The position numbers and the translations under genes were made by a program. The notes beneath the pieces are model-generated. The model was not told the origin of the DNA, did not search any database, and was given only the letters and a program-made list of their open reading frames with translations. Positions 1 through 10,450 of a stretch of 64,000 nucleotides of DNA are shown here, in pieces. This DNA is from Lichenostomus cassidix (Eukaryota > Chordata > Aves > Passeriformes > Meliphagidae): contig CM039210.1 of assembly GCA_008360975.2 (NCBI GenBank), positions 14,014,293 through 14,078,292 of the forward strand, given 5' to 3'. Within the stretch, counting starts at the first letter, position 1. The number at the start of each line of letters is the position of its first letter.

Positions 1-1130
1 TCCAAGATTCCTGGATGACTGGGGTTCCCTATTGGAGCTCGTGCGATCAGCGTGACCCACTTACTCCATGTAGCATCAGTTGCATGATGTGCAGAAGAGA
101 CCCCCCCCTTTGAACATCCAGCCCAGTACTGGCAGTTGGGGTGCCAGGAAGAGCTGTGCTTCAATGCCAATCATTTCCAAAGTGGCTCAGACCCCATTAT
201 AAGCTGCCACTATCTCCTTTTCAGTTGGAGTATAGTGGGCTTCAGATCCTCTGCATCCTCAACTCCAAAGCCCCAGGGGTCAAACTTGAGTCTCCCCTGG
301 TGCTTTCTGCCAGAGGCTCCAGGAAGGACCATTCTCCCCAGCTGCAGTGTAGAGCACATTTTTTACATCTTGCCCTGTCCTGACTGGCCTGAGGGCTACA
401 GCATGAACTGTCTCCAGTTTGATTTGCTCAAAGGCTTTTCGTTGCTCAGGGCCCCATTGGAAATCATTCTTCTTCCTGGTCACTTGATAGGGAAATCTTA
501 TTATAATTTGGAATATACATTCTCCAAAATCCCACAATACCTAAGAAAGCTTGTGTTTCTTTCTTGTGAGTTGGTGGAGACGTTACTGTTATTTTGTTGA
601 TCACATCCACTGGCAACGCCCATCTTGCCATTTTATTCCTAAAACCTGAATCTCTTGGGCCGGTTCCTTGACCTTACTTTGTTTTATGGCAGAACAGGCT
701 TTCAGAAGGATTTGGACCATTTTCTTACCTGTCTCAAAACTTCTGCTGTATTGCCCCACACAATATCATCAATGCATTACAGGCGTTCTGGAGCTTCACC
801 CTGTTCCAGTGCAGTCTGGATCAGTCCATGGCAGATGGTAGGGCTGTTTCCACCCCTGGGCAGTTGGTTCCAGGTGTACTGGATGCCCCTCCAAGTGAAA
901 GCAAACTGTGGCCTGCATTCTGCTGCCAGAGGGATTGAGAAAAATGCACTGGCAATATCAGTTGTGGCACCACTTGTCTGCCTTTGACACCAGCTCATAT
1001 TGATGTTCCAGCACAGCAGCACTCAGTGATGGTGTGACTTCATTCAGGCCATAATAATCCACTGTTAGTTTCCATTCTATTAGACTTTTGCACTGGCCAT
1101 ATGGAGCTATTAGAGGGTGAGCAGGTCCTG
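1..1130 (-). pseudogene. pol (reverse transcriptase) remnant of ERV-H
   Basis: Broken minus-strand reverse transcriptase. The segment 777-1022 encodes a palm-domain stretch (FSIPLAAECRPQFAFTW), and 280-537 encodes the thumb/connection region (RKKNDFQWGPEQRKAFEQIK). Both align with the continuous ERV-C pol at 18274-20599. Several frame changes and stops separate the pieces, so no RT could be made. The catalytic YxDD region near 770 is not in one open frame. RNase H and integrase would lie to the left of the window. Confidence 0.78.
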
Positions 1131-1139
1131 TTGATCACT

Positions 1140-1735
1140 CCTTGGCTCTCCAGTTCCCGGATCATCTTATGGGTTGGAATCAGGGAGTCGGTTATTGCAA
1201 TATTGCTGCTAGTTCACTGTTGTGGTGGCAATCTGCACCTGCTGTTCTTCAACCTTCAGCAACCCCACAACTAAAGAGTTCTCTGAGAGACTGGGCAGGG
1301 TGGACAGCTGATAACTTTCCTCTCTCTCCAGGGCAGCTATACCAACAGCCCACTGGTACTCTTTTGGATCCTTGAAATACCCTCTCCTGAGGTAATCTAT
1401 GCTAAGGATGCACAGAGCCTCTGGGCCAGTCACAGTGGGGTGCTTTTGCCATTCATTCCCAGTCAGGCTGATTTCAGCCTCCAATACAGTCAGCTATTAT
1501 GATCCCTCTGTCACTCCAGAAATGCAAATGGGTTCTGCCCCTCTGTAGCTTGATGTCATTAGGATTCACTGTGCACTGGTATCTACTCGAGCCTTGTACC
1601 CATGTGGGTCTGATGTGCCAGGCCATCGGATCTACAAGTCCAGTAAACCCAGTTGTCCCTCTCTTTCACCTGGCTGGAGGCAGGGCCCTTCTAGTTCTGG
1701 TCATAGGATTCTCCACTTACTTATTGTAGAAATGG
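1140..1735 (-). pseudogene. protease/pro-RT linker remnant of ERV-H
   Basis: Minus-strand retroviral aspartic protease region. The readable part (1209-1484) covers the middle and C-terminal side (SLTGNEWQKHPTVTGPEALC, then LRRGYFKDPKEYQWAVG). It lines up with the ERV-C protease at 20606-21055. The catalytic D-T-G segment expected near 1560-1620 is not in an open frame. The linker that leads into RT follows directly at lower coordinates, as in ERV-C. Confidence 0.72.
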
Positions 1736-1739
1736 ATTA

Positions 1740-2225
1740 GAATTTTTTTCTATAGGATCAGGAGCAAGATCAGTCCTTCTGTTCTGCCTGGGAAACTGTC
1801 CACTGTAGCTTGGAGCAGCAGCTTTCCTGCAAGAACCCTCTTTTGTGATTTTTTTTGCCTGCAATTCCTCTACCCGTGCCTCTAGGATTGAGGTAGGTTT
1901 TCCATTCTACTTCTGCATGCCCTCTCTGTGGTCCCTCAGGCAAAACCACAGGGTACCCCATGGTGTGTACCTTCTATATCCTCTCTCTTGAGCAAGAAGA
2001 TGCTTGCTGTTAATAGCTGAGATGCTGGTCCCTACAGGTATAGAGTAGGGCATATCCTCTTTAACTTGCTGGAACTCCCAGGACAGTTTCTCCACAGCTG
2101 AGATAAAAGAGGAAGAGAGAATGTCTTTGTATTCCCAGAGCTGGTGTTGTGGGTTTGGGTTCTTCAGGGAATCTTTTTCCCATCTGAAAGGAGGACCTTG
2201 TGAAGGAAGGGGGTTGCCTGGGAAA
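1740..2225 (-). pseudogene. gag C-terminal remnant of ERV-H
   Basis: Two overlapping minus-strand frames (1770-1961 and 1907-2095) carry the C-terminal third of an ERV-L-like Gag: a coiled-coil end (FISAVEKLSWEFQQ), a GYRRYTP motif, a WFCLRDHREGM motif and a basic tail. The same order occurs in ERV-C Gag (GYTPRAELWFFLHDHGEDMR). A frameshift separates the two halves. No CCHC zinc knuckle is visible. Homology fades at about 2225, where the orientation of the retroviral sequence flips. Confidence 0.72.
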
Positions 2226-2676
2226 CAGCAGAATAGGCAGCTGGAAGGACCATCAGGGACTCAAAAAATATCCCATGACATAGGACTACATCATTCCATT
2301 GTGAAACTCCTTGCCCTGGGGAAGGTATCACCTGAACCTGACCACATATAATCTCAAGGTTTGGAGGCTTGGGACACCACCACCACCACCACTGGACAGA
2401 TCCAGAGGAGGGCCTGAACTTCCACAGGACCACCACTTTTGACAAGACTGCAACCATCACTTCAACAGGACTGCAACTACTGCTTAATCGGACTCCGACC
2501 ACCACCCTGACTAACAGGATGCCTGGTTGTACTCTTACTTTGTGGCTTTAAGCCAGTTTTTCTGTATCATTGCATTTATTGTAATCTTTCTATTAAATTG
2601 TAACTCTGATCTGAAATCTCTCTCAAGGTATTTGTGTGGGGTTAACTTCTCCCACTGGTTTACTTTCAAATCAGCA
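2226..2676 (+). repeat. Truncated 5' LTR of ERV-D
   Basis: From about 2226 this matches the right part of the 3' LTR at 32560-33017, including the shared block caccatcagggactc-like segment, the CAC-rich stretch and the terminal ..tttcaaaycagca end. It ends in CA at 2676, seven bases before the primer-binding site. A poly(A) signal variant (attaaa) lies near 2592. The left roughly 300 bp present in the 3' LTR is missing; the breakpoint is at the head-to-head junction with ERV-H. Confidence 0.8.
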
Positions 2677-2683
2677 CGTATTT

Positions 2684-2701
2684 TGGCACCCAATGTGGGG
2701 C
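2684..2701 (+). other. Primer-binding site of ERV-D (tRNA-Lys1,2 type)
   Basis: The 18 bases starting tggcacccaatgtgggg differ at only two positions from the complement of the 3' end of tRNA-Lys1,2, which is preserved exactly in ERV-C (23038-23055). The site is 7 bp downstream of the LTR terminal CA, the expected spacing. Confidence 0.8.
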
Positions 2702-4381
2702 CTCCTGAGAGAAGTTGGAATTACAATTTTCTTTTGGGGTACAGAAAGTCCCCATTCATCATGATGCTTGATGTGTTTATATGGATGTTCTACCTTACCC
2801 TATATATATATATTTCCACACATAGGGAACTATTTGCCTGTCATCATGCTCCTTTTGAGACCAGGGAAAGGTATGAAAATTGCTTTGTTGATATGTCTAT
2901 TGCATGATAACATCAGAGGCAATGAACCTCATTTGGAATGTATACTCAGTTCTGTTCACCTGTCCTAGTCTGGGATGCTACCTCTGGGACCTCATTAATA
3001 ATCACACCCAGCCTGTGGGGGAAAGAGGAGAGAATGGTTTTTCCCAGCCCTTCAGGCCTGATTACAACTGTTTTTGAAAATGTTGAGTTCCCTCTAGATG
3101 TTAAGGATGGCATAATCTTCTTGTTAGTTCTGCTTTGTTTTCTCTGTAAGGCCTGCACTGTCTACACCATGCTTGGAGTCAGGACAGTGCTTGCTATAGT
3201 ACAGCACCTTCAGGAGGAGGGGAAAAGAAGCAAATCAGCAGGCACTGTGTCCATACAAACCATGGCTGAGACAGAGGGAAAAGGAAACAATGCAACAGGC
3301 ACCACATCCACACAAACCATGACTGAGCCAGAAGGACAGCCTAAGCCAGTAGCAGTTGCCCCTGTTCAGAAAAGGAATCAGTCCACATAGTGACTGACAA
3401 GGAGGAGACAGGACCTTCACACCCAGCAGAAGAGATGAAGCCAGAAATAATCACTCGGTCTCTATCCCTGGATAAGCTGCATGAACTGCATAGAGAGTTC
3501 ACCTGCCAGGCAAACAAGTCCATACTGATCTGGCTGCTCTGCATCTGGGATGCCACAGCTAATGACACCATTCTGTGTGGTAGTGAAGCCAGGCAACTGG
3601 GATCCCTGTCCCGAGATGAGGTCATTGACCAGGGGATTGGGAAAACACAGGAAACTCTCAGCCTCTGGTGGTGACTGCTGGCAAGTGTGAGGGAAAAGTA
3701 CCTTTGTAAGGAGGACCTCCATGTGCAGTAAAGACAATGGAACATGATGGAGCAAGGTTTCCGATGCCTGAGGGAATTGGCTGTGCTAGAGACCATTTCT
3801 TTTGAGGATGAGAGATTCCCTAAGAGCCCAGATGGTGCCCAGTGTACATCACAGTTGAAATTCGCACGGCTTGGACCAGAAATATACTCCTGTTACTTAG
3901 CAATGCTGCAGTGGAGGGAGGGAGAGGACAAGGTGGGCGCATTGATTAGTAAACTAAGGACCTATGAAGACACTGTCACCGCCCTGTTATGTCCCTACAT
4001 CTCATCTGTGGAAACAAAGGTGACCAAGCATGTCAAGAGCCTGGAAGAGAAAATTGAAGAGGGCCATCAGAAACAGAGAGGAGCCTAAGGAGGGAATCAT
4101 CCCCCAGCCAAGGACAGAGGATACACTCCGTGAGGCAACCTATGGCTTTTCCCTTCATGAGCATGGAGAAGACATGAGGAAGTAGGATGGAAAACCCACC
4201 ACTTCCTTAGCAGCCTGGGTATGTGAATTGAAAAGAGGAACAAATACCACAAGAAGCTAATCTAGGGTAAATGCTGCTCCGGTCTCTCATGGACAAGACT
4301 CCAGGTGGTATAGGAGTGATATGACCAATCCTCTTGAAGGGACCTCAAGGTCATATTAACAGGGAGAGAGCAATGTGTACC
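2702..4381 (+). pseudogene. gag and leader remnant of ERV-D
   Basis: Broken ERV-L-like gag. A hydrophobic leader segment (2768-2968) precedes a frame (2938-3390) with a further hydrophobic stretch and a Thr/Gln/Pro-rich linker. A frame at 3390-3674 (SLSLDKLHELHREFTCQANK) and one at 3744-4088 hold the helical core and the coiled coil (SSVETKVTKHVKSLEEKIEE). The GYTP/HEHGEDM motif is readable near 4120-4180. Order and peptides match ERV-C Gag. At least four frame changes are present. The copy is cut at 4381 by ERV-B and continues at 25049 with the protease region. Confidence 0.8.
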
Positions 4382-4570
4382 TGTTACAATCCAGTTTAAA
4401 CACAGAGTAGCAGAGAAAACTAGGTCTCTGTGTATAAAACTGAAAGAACTTTGAAGGTTCAAAATACTCCCAAAAACGAGATAAAAAACCAGACGAGATT
4501 AAATGTTGATGCCAAAAAATTGATATATTTTTTATTTAATAAGAGAGGCAAGGAGAAAGAAAGGGAGAAG

Positions 4571-4944
4571 TGTTGGAAAACACAGTTTTCCAGCAAAATT
4601 TGTGTTAGTTGAGCAGGCCTGAACAAAGCTTCAGCATAGGCAGGCCTCAGTAAAAATCCTAGTAAAGTGTCATGAGAAGCTAAAACCTGAGAACACAGCT
4701 GTGTTTCTAGGCTGTGGGAAAAATGTTGTGAGAACAGATAAGGAGTCAGAAGTGTTATGAGAAAAGAATAGGGAGTCACCAGAAAGATCCCCCCTGAATA
4801 TGTGAGAACAGACTGCAGGTACGTGTGTAACTATAATTAGTAACATCTGTAACAGTATATAAGTTTCTCGTTTGGTGAAATAAAATGAAGCTTGCTTTAT
4901 TTCTCACATTGAGACTGCTGTGAGTTTCCTTTCGCCGCTCGTCA
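4571..4944 (+). mobile_element. Solo LTR, 374 bp, with 6-bp duplication gagaag
   Basis: Begins TGTTGGAAAACACAG and ends CGCTCGTCA, flanked by gagaag at 4565-4570 and 4945-4950. The related sequence near 24535 lacks it. It has a TATA-like gtatataag at about 4855, an AATAAA at about 4880 and a T-rich end, all on the + strand. A six-base duplication is typical of alpharetrovirus- and betaretrovirus-like integrases. No internal region remains, so it is a recombined solo LTR. Confidence 0.88.
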
Positions 4945-5309
4945 GAGAAGTAGAGAAAAGTTAGAAAGAAAAGCCACGCTTACTCTAAAAAGCATAGGAT
5001 AGTTCACCACCACACTGTTGCTACCTTTGTTGCTGCTGCGGGGGGGGGGGGGAGCGAAGTAGTTTGTACCTTTTTTTTTTCCTGCTGTTTGAAGCATTTT
5101 ATCTGCCTCCTCCAATTGGTTGGAATGTGATATCCTGTCCACGGAAGCGCAGTGCCCGGTTGCTGCAGCCAAACTTCGGGGAACTCACGGTGCTCTCACC
5201 ACAAAACGCAGGAGCAAGGGTAGGGGTTCCAAACTCACTCGTGATTTCGGTCCATGGATGCAGGATCGGGGGTGGTTTCCCTCAAGTGGGCAGTGTCGGC
5301 TCCTGGAGG

Positions 5310-5728
5310 TGTTAGCATGGAAAACACATAATCACTGAATGATTATATGCAGGTGCCTTTTATTCTCGAGCTTGGGAAGCCAGGGTGTAACATCTACCCA
5401 AATCTGACTTCAACATGGATTTGAAGTGAATACATTTTTTTACCTCCCCTTACAGAACAGTGGTGTGATCATATGTTAATCATCAACTTAACATTGTTCC
5501 ATTGTTTCCCCCCAAGCATGACTTTAAGCCCCCCTTCTCCCACAGTATTTCTGATTTATTTTGCAGGTGTGAATCCGCATCAGTTAACTGAAACAGTCTC
5601 AATGTTTTCTAAGCAATCTTCATATTCATGTCAACCTGACCCTGTACAAGCAGTTCTTACCTACTCCTGTTCCCAAAGCCTATTCTTAACTATCCCGATT
5701 TTAGAAACATTTTAACCCTATGTTAACA
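5310..5728 (-). repeat. 3' LTR of ERV-A
   Basis: 419 bp, TGTTAGCATGG...ATGTTAACA on the + strand. It is matched across its full length by 13240-13658. A minus-strand AATAAA lies at about 5360 (seen as tttatt on +). The adjoining minus-strand purine run (ttccctccttt on +, 5729-5739) is a plausible polypurine tract. Confidence 0.9.
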
Positions 5729-5789
5729 TTCCCTCCTTTGAAAGCATTTTCACTTTATATGTGTGAATGCTTTCACTTGATATAGTCCT

Positions 5790-6500
5790 TTATACTGGAT
5801 GCTCGTCTTCGAATCCAGGGTTGTCATGAGCATTGTTATGGATGCTGTTGTGAACTGGAGAATCCGCAGGTGATGGATGTGGATCCTTGTTCCGTGTCAG
5901 TGCCTTCATTATTCGTCGGTTCCAGGATGTCTTTCTCCGTATCTCTCCTTTCAGTATGCTGTAGACTACCCAAAGTACTAGAAATATAACTAATAAGATT
6001 ATTAAATTTTCAATGATAGATTTAATCCATGAACTCACATTCCATCCTAACCCCTTGAAGATTTTATCTAACCAACTTGTAGTCAGGTTCTTTTGTTCAT
6101 CCCGTGCTTCGTGCTCTATTTGTTTCAACTGATTGATGTCATGTTCTACATCTGCAGTTACATTTGGGATATGAATGCAACAATGATCAACTTGTCCTTT
6201 TAAAAACCCACACACTCCATGTTCTTTCAGGAGTAGCATATCTAAAGACAATTGATTTTGTAAAATCATTTTGGTAGTAGCTTGTAATTGCATGTTTAGT
6301 TCTTTGAATCCTTCCCGAGTAACTCTTGCTAACCTCTCTTCCTGACCTGTAAGTCATTCTCTGTTTCGGTAGTTTGCTATAGGGCCAAACAGAGATTCTA
6401 GAGCCCACCCAAATTTTACTCCACTAGAGGGTTCTTGCCAAGTTTCATCCTGATTTCCATTATCTGAAACCTCTCGTCTTGTTCTTATTTGCAAAAGTTC
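5790..6500 (-). pseudogene. env transmembrane subunit of ERV-A
   Basis: The frame at 5790-6293 (167 codons) holds a heptad-rich ectodomain, a leucine-rich segment (NQLSLDMLLLKEHGV) in the position of the immunosuppressive-like region, and a cysteine motif C-x9-CC (CGFLKGQVDHCC). A membrane anchor (IIENLIILLVIFLVLWVVY) and a long cytoplasmic tail follow. A furin-like RTRR lies near 6473-6485 in the frame upstream. A stop separates the cleavage site from the 167-codon frame. The nine-residue spacing between cysteines is longer than the C-x6-CC usual for gamma-type Envs. Role in an intact virus: membrane fusion. Confidence 0.85.
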
Positions 6501-6590
6501 ACGTTTCCCATTGAATGGGGACTTTTTCCAGATTGGACATAAAGTAGGGAGGCCCAGAGTAAATTCTTTTACTTTTCCATCCACGGGCAG

Positions 6591-6912
6591 GTGGGTTGTC
6601 CAAGTACCATCACTCGTTGTCCAAACAAATTGTCCTGGGCTCTTGATTGTACTTCTACTACATCCTATTTTTATTCTATAATTTACATTACCCTGTTTAT
6701 GTTTGATTCTTCTACAGGCACAGCCAATTCACATGGCAGCCGCCAGCGATGGTACTTGTTTTATCTCTATATCATCAGACGTGCAATCATAGGTTTTATT
6801 ACATGCCCACCGACTTACTTTATCTGCCTGCGCTCTGCTGCTGGTGGCAGTGTTTATTACTGCTGGTTCAGTGCCATCTTCAGGGCCTGTCCATTTTAGG
6901 CACCAAGGGGTG
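6591..6912 (-). pseudogene. env surface subunit, C-terminal part (ERV-A)
   Basis: Minus-strand frame with Cys- and Trp-containing surface-protein sequence (TPWCLKWTGPEDG, SRWACNKTYDCTSDD). It is contiguous with the cleavage region to the left. On the right it is cut by the solo LTR at 6913-7661. The open frame that seems to extend to 7145 is an artefact of reading into that LTR. Confidence 0.75.
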
Positions 6913-7661
6913 TGTCTTGCATGGGAGATGGGAGCTTTATGAGTTTTTGCAGTTTGCCAGGGTTTAAGATAGCTAGTTCCCCAAGACTTAGTCCCGTTCG
7001 CAAGATTCTTTGTTATTTGGCCGATTAGTCTAAAAATACCATTTATTAGACACAGAAAATAACAAACATACAAACATAGAACAGATTGACACACATAGAC
7101 ACACAATGAATGCATAATTGCAACACTATAATAGCTAAAATGCAATTATGGGGTAAAAGCTTGCTTGAACTATAAAAATAGTTAAAAATGCAATAAATGC
7201 TTGCTTGAACTATAATGCAAGTTAAGAAATGCTTGCTTGAGCTAGCTGAAATGCAAGTTAAGAAAGGTACCTATAAGTTAGCAGGAATAATACAATTTAG
7301 GAAACTAATGACCTTACCAAATCCAATTTTGAAGCTGGAATACATTAGTCTTCCTCACCCAATCCCAAGGGAAGTAACCACAGGGCCTGCATCCAAGCCC
7401 AGGGGAGAAGACTTTACTTCACGCTCCAATGTCCATGTAGAAAGCTTCTACCTTTCTAAGATTTCGTGGTGTTTTTATAGGGAAAAGAGTGTGGATTTGC
7501 GGTCACATGAAAATTTTTCACATTCTCTCAGTGTCTCACCTTGACTTCCAGGCACCAGAACTAGATAGCCTGGATTAAGCTATCAACTTAATCTGAGCCA
7601 TTCATCTCCAGCCAGCAATCAGGGAGAGAGAGAAGGGGGAGGGGGGAAATGTCCTGCCACA
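6913..7661 (-). mobile_element. Solo LTR (749 bp) inside ERV-A env, duplication gggtg
   Basis: Ends TGTCTTGCATGGG (6913) and TCCTGCCACA (7661) on the + strand. The flanks gggtg at 6908-6912 and 7662-7666 form a 5-bp duplication. It is closely related to 25358-26080. The minus-strand AATAAA (seen as tttatt near 7040) sets the orientation. Around 7130-7265 it contains short internal repeats built on atgcaagttaag and tgcttgcttga. It splits the surface-subunit reading frame of ERV-A. Confidence 0.9.
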
Positions 7662-7666
7662 GGGTG

Positions 7667-8286
7667 TTTGCCATATATTGAAATTTTTGAAGTATACTCA
7701 GGGACCATGCACTGTCCCAGGGTTACATCCGATCCTTTCTATCCTTTGCTTCACATTTCCATATCAGGGTGGTCTCTGTGACATTTTCTGTGACCTTTTG
7801 ATAGTGTGGCAAGAAGCATTGCCGTTTGGTGAGGTTTTGATCTTCAACCCACCACTCTAGATTTTGTGCCACCTTCCCATTGCTTAAAAGACAGTCCTTT
7901 TTGCTCAAGTACTGCATCCAATCATAACCTGTTATATTCCAAGTTACTTTAACTTTCTGCCTGAACTCGGGTACTTGTTTACATTCAATTGTTTTATTGT
8001 CCGGAATTTCAGGTAATTTTGATGTGATAATTCCCCAGTTTATTTGGTCTCCTGCTGCCTTTGGTATTGGCAGACAGGCAGTTAATCTACTGATGTTTTG
8101 CATTTTGGCAAAATCTTTAACTAACCCTATCATCACATTCTCAGCCCGAATTTCCTTGGAAACTATCACTTGCGTTTTTGCCTATACCTCTCTCTTCATT
8201 CTAGAATGAAGAGTGGTTAGTTTATTATCCTGCATTCCATATCCCCAAGCAATATCACCCCCAATTAATATCCATAAAATGAGCAT
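7667..8286 (-). pseudogene. env signal peptide and surface subunit, N-terminal part (ERV-A)
   Basis: A minus-strand ATG at 8286 opens a hydrophobic leader (MLILWILIGGDIAWGYG), a plausible signal peptide. An in-frame TAG at 8182-8184 interrupts it, and the frame then continues to about 7723 with several N-x-S/T sites (NISRL, NKTIE, NITGY, NLTKR, NVTET). It then runs toward the solo LTR. The products would be the receptor-binding half of Env; this copy cannot make it. Confidence 0.78.
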
Positions 8287-8389
8287 CGGCACAGGTACTA
8301 AGATAATTTTAAACAGTTAAACCTGTCTTATCTGCAATTTCGTCAGTCCCAGGGGTTGTGCAGCCCACAGTCTCGGATGGGTCTTCTTC

Positions 8390-9537
8390 GCTCATGTGTA
8401 GTGCATCCAAGGATCCACTCCAGCTACCTTGACGGCTGTGAAAGTGGTCAGCAGCACCTGATGGGGTCCACTCCACCTCTCCTTCGAAGGTTCTTCATTC
8501 CAGGTTTTAATGTACACTTCGTCTCCAGGGAGAATATCCTGGACTGGATTCTTGAGAGCCAGTGGCCTATTCCACACGAGCGTGCTCCAAAGCTATGCTA
8601 AGGTTTTCCTGAGAGATAGAACATGATTATATATTTCCTGTTTTCCTGCAATATGTATATTCGGGTTTGGTTCAGGAGATTCGTATGGTTTCCCATATAC
8701 TATTTCAAAGGGACTGACTGACATTCCACTCCTGGGCTTTACCCTAATCCTTAAAAGTGCTTTTGGTAGGGCTTGTGGCCATTGTAACTTGGCCTCCTGA
8801 CATATTTTACTGATTTGCCTTTTTAGTGTTTGGTTCACCCTCTCTACCTCTCCACTAGATTGTGGTCCCCATGGTGTGTGGAGGTCCCTAGCTATTCCCA
8901 GTAGCTTGCTCACTTCCTTTACCACTGTAGCTATAAAGTGTGGTCCTCTATCTGAAGATACCCCTAATGGCACTCCAAACCTGGGAATGATTTTGTGTAG
9001 AAGCCACTTCACTGTCTCTTTGGCTTGGTTGGTGCGACAGGGAAGGGCTTCTGGCCATCCTGAAAATGTGTCAACCCCCACCAGCAGGTATTTGTATCCT
9101 CGAGTTCTCGGTAACTCTACAAAATCTACCTGCCAATAATCTCCTGGTTGTATACTTACCCAAATTCTTCCTAGCTGTGCCTGTCGTCTAGCCACTGGGT
9201 TGTTCCTCAGGCATATTTTACATTTTGACATTATTGATTTGGGCATTGTTAACACTCGTACTGAGACTACATTTTGTTTTAGCCATTTCACCAATGCTTC
9301 TGCACCCCAATGACATTCATTATGTTTAATTTGCAGAGCTTCTCTCATTATCAAGGGGGGTAGGACTATCTGTCCTTGTGCAGTGACATACCACCCCTCT
9401 GAATTCTTTTGCGCATTCAGCAAATGTCCCAGTCTCTTGTCTTCTGTTGAATATTTTGGTTCTGAAGGTAAATTGAATTGAGACACCTTTAGCTTCGTAG
9501 GTATCAATGCCATTGCTATTTGCACCTCCCGAGCAAC
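8390..9537 (-). pseudogene. pol integrase of ERV-A
   Basis: The 310-codon minus-strand frame (8593-9525) contains the zinc-binding H-H-C-C region (HNECHWGAEALVKW, CKICLRNNP) and the catalytic D-D-E set (WQVDFVELP, SSDRGPHF, GEVERVNQTL). The C-terminal part continues in a shifted frame at 8392-8577 with a GPY/F-like segment (WSGPHQVLLTT), typical of gammaretroviral integrases. A stop at 9538-9540 separates it from RNase H and a frame change occurs near 8590. Role: insertion of viral DNA, consistent with the 4-bp target duplication. Confidence 0.88.
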
Positions 9538-9540
9538 CTG

Positions 9541-10450
9541 TCAGGCTGTCCAGTCTGCCTTTCGATTTCCCTCACAGATTTTGGAACTTCCTGATTGATG
9601 TCCTTTACAGTGCATAATTGCCACTTGCTTGGGTTTTTGTACTACTTTTATCAACTGCAGAATTGCATCTTGATGTTTAATATACGTCCCTTGAGAGGGC
9701 AGCAACCCTCTTTCTTTCCACAGTGCCCCATGTACATGCACTGTCCCAAATGCATATTTTGAATCAGTCCAAATATTTACCTTCTTTCCTTCACTCAATT
9801 CTAGTGCTCTGGTTAAGGCAATCAATTCTGCCCTCTGGGCAGATGTGTTTGATGGTAATGCTTTGGCCTCTACTACTGTGCTGATTGTTGTTACCACATA
9901 TCCAGCGTATCTGGTTCTATTCTCCATGAAGCTGCTTCCATCTGTGCATAATTCCCACTCCGGTTGCTCCAGCGGGACGTCTTTCAGGTCTTCTCTCGCT
10001 GAGTAAGTGTACTCTATCACTTCCACGCAGTCATGTTGCAGTGGGCCTTCCTCGGGTGTGGTGCCTAGAAACAGAGCTGGATTCAAAAGGTTAGTTGTCT
10101 TTAGTGTGACATCATCCCGTTTGGTTAGGATTGCCTGGAATTTTATCATCCTGCTCAGGGATAGCCAGTGGCCCTCCTTTTGCTCTAGGACAGTGGCTAC
10201 CATGTGTGGCACATAGACATCTATGTGTTTTCCCATCGTGAGCTTCCTGGCCTCCTGTATCAATAATACAGTGGCTATGACTGCCCTCAGACATGCAGGC
10301 CATCCGGCACTTACGTTGTCAAGCTGTTTGAAGAAGTAGCCTACCGGCCTTTTCCAGCTCCCCAAACGCTGGGTCAGGACCCCCAGTGCCAAGCGTTGCC
10401 TTTCATGCACGAACAGCTGAAAGTCTTTAGACAGATCGGGCAATCCAAGC
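9541..10450 (-). pseudogene. pol RT connection and RNase H of ERV-A
   Basis: 300 open codons on the minus strand. The first half is the RT thumb/connection region. The second half is RNase H with its acidic residues (ELCTDGSSF, AQRAELIALTRALE, IWTDSKYAFG) and a His-containing end (MHCKGHQSG). This gammaretrovirus-type RNase H is clearly distinct from the ERV-L-like pols in the window. It ends at a TGA at 9538-9540 just before integrase. Confidence 0.87.

Larger units (their letters stand above)
1..2225 (-). mobile_element. ERV-H: truncated ERV-L-like provirus fragment (pol, pro, gag)
   Basis: Minus-strand remnant of an env-less, ERV-L-like (class III type) retrovirus. Reading the minus strand from high to low coordinates gives the C-terminal gag, then protease, then reverse transcriptase, and the copy runs off the left window edge. 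The order and peptide similarity match ERV-C (16335-23917), which is far better preserved. No LTR is seen. On the right the copy stops inside gag at about 2225, where it abuts the truncated plus-strand LTR of ERV-D head to head. Class assignment rests on similarity among copies in this window and general recognition of ERV-L pol; a database search was not possible. Confidence 0.8.

Noticed and set aside
2381..2398. Engineered His-tag-like CAC run
   Set aside because: A simple repeat in the ERV-D LTR; the 3' LTR has a shorter version in the same place.
6729..7145. 138-codon minus-strand frame with a hydrophobic start
   Set aside because: Chimera of a solo LTR (6913 upward) and env; not a real N-terminus.
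7130..7265. CRISPR-like repeat array
   Set aside because: Short, irregular repeats within a eukaryotic LTR; no spacer regularity and no cas genes.
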